7,577 nt of DNA, taken from positions 1 to 7,577 of the forward strand of contig CAAFFL010000029.1 in the NCBI GenBank assembly GCA_900762125.1. Direction: 5' to 3'. Under the pieces are notes generated by a model. The model was not told the DNA's origin and searched no databases. It worked only from the letters and a program-made list of their open reading frames with translations. This DNA comes from an uncultured Prevotella sp. GTDB lineage: Bacteria > Bacteroidota > Bacteroidia > Bacteroidales > Bacteroidaceae. The first letter of the stretch is position 1, and each line of letters starts with the position of its first letter. Of this stretch, positions 5,384-7,577 are shown in pieces. The position numbers and the translations under genes are program-made.

Positions 5384-7577
5384 TTAAAACATCAGTTTAA
5401 TGCTTCCCATCACATTCCTTGCAAACGGATAGCTCGTGCCGCGCTCCATGCGGATGGAGCCCCAGTGGACGAGGTCGTTGGCATTGATGGCTAAGATCAT
5501 CGTCTCGAGGCGGAAGTTCTTCTGCAGCCACGGGTTGTGGAGCTTATACTGCAAGCTCACCGACTGCAACTCCAGAACGTTGTTGTCCATGACGTAGCGT
5601 GAGGTGGCGCGCGACTTGTTGTTGCTCAAGCCCTGGAAGAACGTCACGTCGCCGGCTTGGTACCAGCGCTGACTGAGCACGCGCTCATCGACGTTGCGGT
5701 ACTGGATCTCGCTTGTCGTCACCTCCACGCGGTCGCGCAGAGTGCTGTTGTACATCTTGCCGCCCCAGTAGTAGCCGAAGGAGACGTTCGCCGTGAAGTC
5801 GCCCCACTGCACCATAGTGTTGAGGTTGCCACGATATTTCGGGTCGGCCGAACCACAGTAGACCTTGTCGGAGGCGTGCCACGTGTCGGTGATGTTGCCG
5901 TTCTTGTTGTAGTAGATCTCGCGGCCCGTCGAGGGGTCGATGCCTGCTGAGCGCACCGCCCAGATGGAGTTCTGCGGATAGCCTTCGAAGAACAGGCTCT
6001 GGATGCCGCTGTAGCTGTCGTCGCTGGTGTCGGCATCGTTGAGCATGTAGGCTGCCGTCTGGTTCTTGATGGCCTGCGAGAGGGATGAGATCTTGTTGCG
6101 GTTGTAGACCATCTGTCCGCCGACCATCCAGTTCAGTCGGCGTGCCTCGTCGCGGATGACGTAGACGTTGAGCGCTGCCTCCCAGCCGCGGTTCTTCACC
6201 GAGCCAATGTTCGCTCTGTAGCTGGAGAAGCCCATCGACAGCGGCAGGTCCATCGACGAGAGCAGGTCATCGGTCTTCTTCGTGTAGACCTCGAAGGTGC
6301 CCTTGATGCGGTTGTCCAGCAAGCCGAACTCCGTGCCGATGTTCAGTTCCTTCGTCGTCTGCCAGCTTAGGTTCGGGTTGCCCCATCCGCCGAGCTGGGC
6401 ACCGGTCCAGTTCATGTAGTGGTTGTCGGTGACATAATTATAATAGGTGTAGGCATCGGTCTCGAGAGCACCCGAGGCGGCACCCGTCTCACCGTAGCTG
6501 CCCTTGAGACGCAGCATGTTCACGATGCGGTTCTTGAACCACCGCTCCTGATGGACGTTCCATCCGAGGCCGGCGCTCCAGAACGAGGCGTACTTCTTGT
6601 CGCTGCCGTAGGTGGAGTTGCCGTCGATGCGATAGGAGAGGTCGACGTAGTAGCGGGAGTTATAAGTGTAGTTGACGTTGCCCGTGACGCCAAACTGGTG
6701 CTGGCGGGTGTTTGTGCCCGAGGGGAGCTCGTTCTTCGCATACTGCCGTGCGTTGCCAATCTTCGCGAAGTCGTCGCTGGCAATGCCCTCGTAGGCGGAG
6801 GAGAAATAGTCGTAGTTGCGGGTGAGCAGGCTCCAGTTCAGACCGGCGTAGAGGCTGTGGACGTCGTTGAAAACCTTCGAGTAGGCCAGCGTGAGCTCGG
6901 TGTTGAAGTTCGTCGTCTTACCATTGCCATAGCGATAGAAGCCGCGGCGCAGATAGCCGTCACCACTCTGGTACTCGCTCTGCTCGGTCTCGTCGTACCA
7001 GCTGTCCTCCGGCGAGCGGAAGAAGTCGCTCTCGGAGTCGTTCTTCGAGATGCCGAGCTGTCCGCGCAGCGTGAGCTCGGGGAGGATGTTCCAGTCGATG
7101 GAGAAGTTGTTCGTCAGCTCCTGGTAGTTGCTCTTGTTGAAGCCGCCGAGGGTAGCATTATAGAGGGGGTTCGCGGGTGAGGAGCCCCAAGCGTAGAACG
7201 GCTTCAGCGTGCGGCGGAGGTTACCGTTCTCGTCGTAGGGGGAGTTGTACGGCTCCTGGTCAACATAGTTGGAGAACGTGCCGTAGGGACTCTCCTTGCT
7301 GTGGTTGATGCCCACGGAGGTGTAGTTGCGGAACGTCAGCGTCTTGTACTTATAGATCAAAGTGATGGCTCCATTGAAGTTCTTGCGGAAGCTGCCGCGC
7401 ATGGCACCCTGGATGTCGTTGTACTGCAGGTCGGTGCTCCAGCGAAACTCCTTGCTGCCACCCTGCAGGCGGGCGTTGTAGCGCTGGCCCACGCCGGTGT
7501 GCAGCGGTTTGGAGATCCAGTTGGTGTTCATGCCCGCGAGGACGTCGCGCAGACGACTCTGGTAACCATACAGATCG
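5384..7577 (-). CDS. SusC/RagA-family TonB-dependent outer-membrane transporter, 5' truncated by window edge
   Basis: This is the beta-barrel part of a SusC/RagA-type transporter, which takes up ligands handed over by its SusD partner across the outer membrane using TonB energy. The frame stays open to the right edge: 15 more codons (ending YGYQSRLRDVLAG) precede the Met at 7531, so that Met is internal and the true start lies outside. About 730 residues are visible; the family usually has about 1000-1100, so the signal peptide, carboxypeptidase-regulatory-like domain and most of the plug are missing. Counting from the internal Met, family-typical stretches are LRLKGSYGETG (340-350), WGNPNLSWQTTKELNIGTEF (383-402) followed by an NRIKGTFEVYTKKTDDLL strand, and NIGSVKNRGWE (441-451). 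The protein ends in IKLMF, with the terminal Phe usual for BAM-inserted barrels. The stop is doubled (TAATAA). SusD follows after 18 bases. Substrate unknown. Family assignment is firm. Confidence 0.96.
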   Translation of the reverse strand, partial: DLYGYQSRLRDVLAGMNTNWISKPLHTGVGQRYNARLQGGSKEFRWSTDLQYNDIQGAMRGSFRKNFNGAITLIYKYKTLTFRNYTSVGINHSKESPYGTFSNYVDQEPYNSPYDENGNLRRTLKPFYAWGSSPANPLYNATLGGFNKSNYQELTNNFSIDWNILPELTLRGQLGISKNDSESDFFRSPEDSWYDETEQSEYQSGDGYLRRGFYRYGNGKTTNFNTELTLAYSKVFNDVHSLYAGLNWSLLTRNYDYFSSAYEGIASDDFAKIGNARQYAKNELPSGTNTRQHQFGVTGNVNYTYNSRYYVDLSYRIDGNSTYGSDKKYASFWSAGLGWNVHQERWFKNRIVNMLRLKGSYGETGAASGALETDAYTYYNYVTDNHYMNWTGAQLGGWGNPNLSWQTTKELNIGTEFGLLDNRIKGTFEVYTKKTDDLLSSMDLPLSMGFSSYRANIGSVKNRGWEAALNVYVIRDEARRLNWMVGGQMVYNRNKISSLSQAIKNQTAAYMLNDADTSDDSYSGIQSLFFEGYPQNSIWAVRSAGIDPSTGREIYYNKNGNITDTWHASDKVYCGSADPKYRGNLNTMVQWGDFTANVSFGYYWGGKMYNSTLRDRVEVTTSEIQYRNVDERVLSQRWYQAGDVTFFQGLSNNKSRATSRYVMDNNVLELQSVSLQYKLHNPWLQKNFRLETMILAINANDLVHWGSIRMERGTSYPFARNVMGSIKLMF

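Noticed and set aside
6419..7180. Open frame of 253 codons on the plus strand opposite susC
   Set aside because: Same compositional artefact: a Val/Ala/Glu/Leu-rich translation with no motif, lying inside a clear transporter gene.
1..7577. CRISPR array, insertion sequence, tRNA or rRNA genes
   Set aside because: No regularly spaced repeats, transposase motifs with flanking inverted repeats, or recognisable tRNA/rRNA signatures were seen on either strand.

Overview
The window is a stretch of a G+C-rich Bacteroidota genome, most likely from the order Bacteroidales and perhaps a Prevotella-like member. The assignment rests on gene content (a SusC/SusD outer-membrane pair, a DUF4843-type lipoprotein and a PKD-like lipoprotein), on A-rich rather than Shine-Dalgarno-like leaders before the start codons, and on acidic residues after the lipoprotein cysteines. 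The genus is inference; no rRNA or marker gene is present.

All five genes lie on the minus strand and read from right to left as one apparent operon. From the right edge they are: a SusC-type TonB-dependent transporter lacking its 5' end (7577-5384), a SusD/RagB substrate-binding lipoprotein (5365-3848), a DUF4843-type lipoprotein (3806-2976), a PKD-like surface lipoprotein (2928-1363) and an exported thioredoxin-fold protein with a large C-terminal extension (1344-232). The gaps are 18, 41, 47 and 18 bases, so there is no room for internal promoters of any size. The operon promoter and any regulator lie beyond the right edge.

The last 231 bases on the left hold no convincing gene. They contain an imperfect palindrome followed, on the minus strand, by a short U-tract (104-158), which I read as the operon terminator. 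Further left are a strongly pyrimidine-biased tract and a perfect 9-bp hairpin at 3-23.

Functionally, SusC and SusD would form the outer-membrane 'pedal bin' importer, driven by TonB. The DUF4843 and PKD-like lipoproteins are probably extra surface subunits of the same complex. The thioredoxin-like protein would act in the periplasm. No glycoside hydrolase, lyase, sulfatase or protease is encoded in the visible part, so the substrate cannot be named. The missing glycan-degrading genes make a non-glycan cargo, for example peptides, a reasonable hypothesis but not a conclusion. I see no sign of a wholly new type of system. The least explained parts are the PKD-like and DUF4843 lipoproteins and the C-terminal region of the thioredoxin-like protein.
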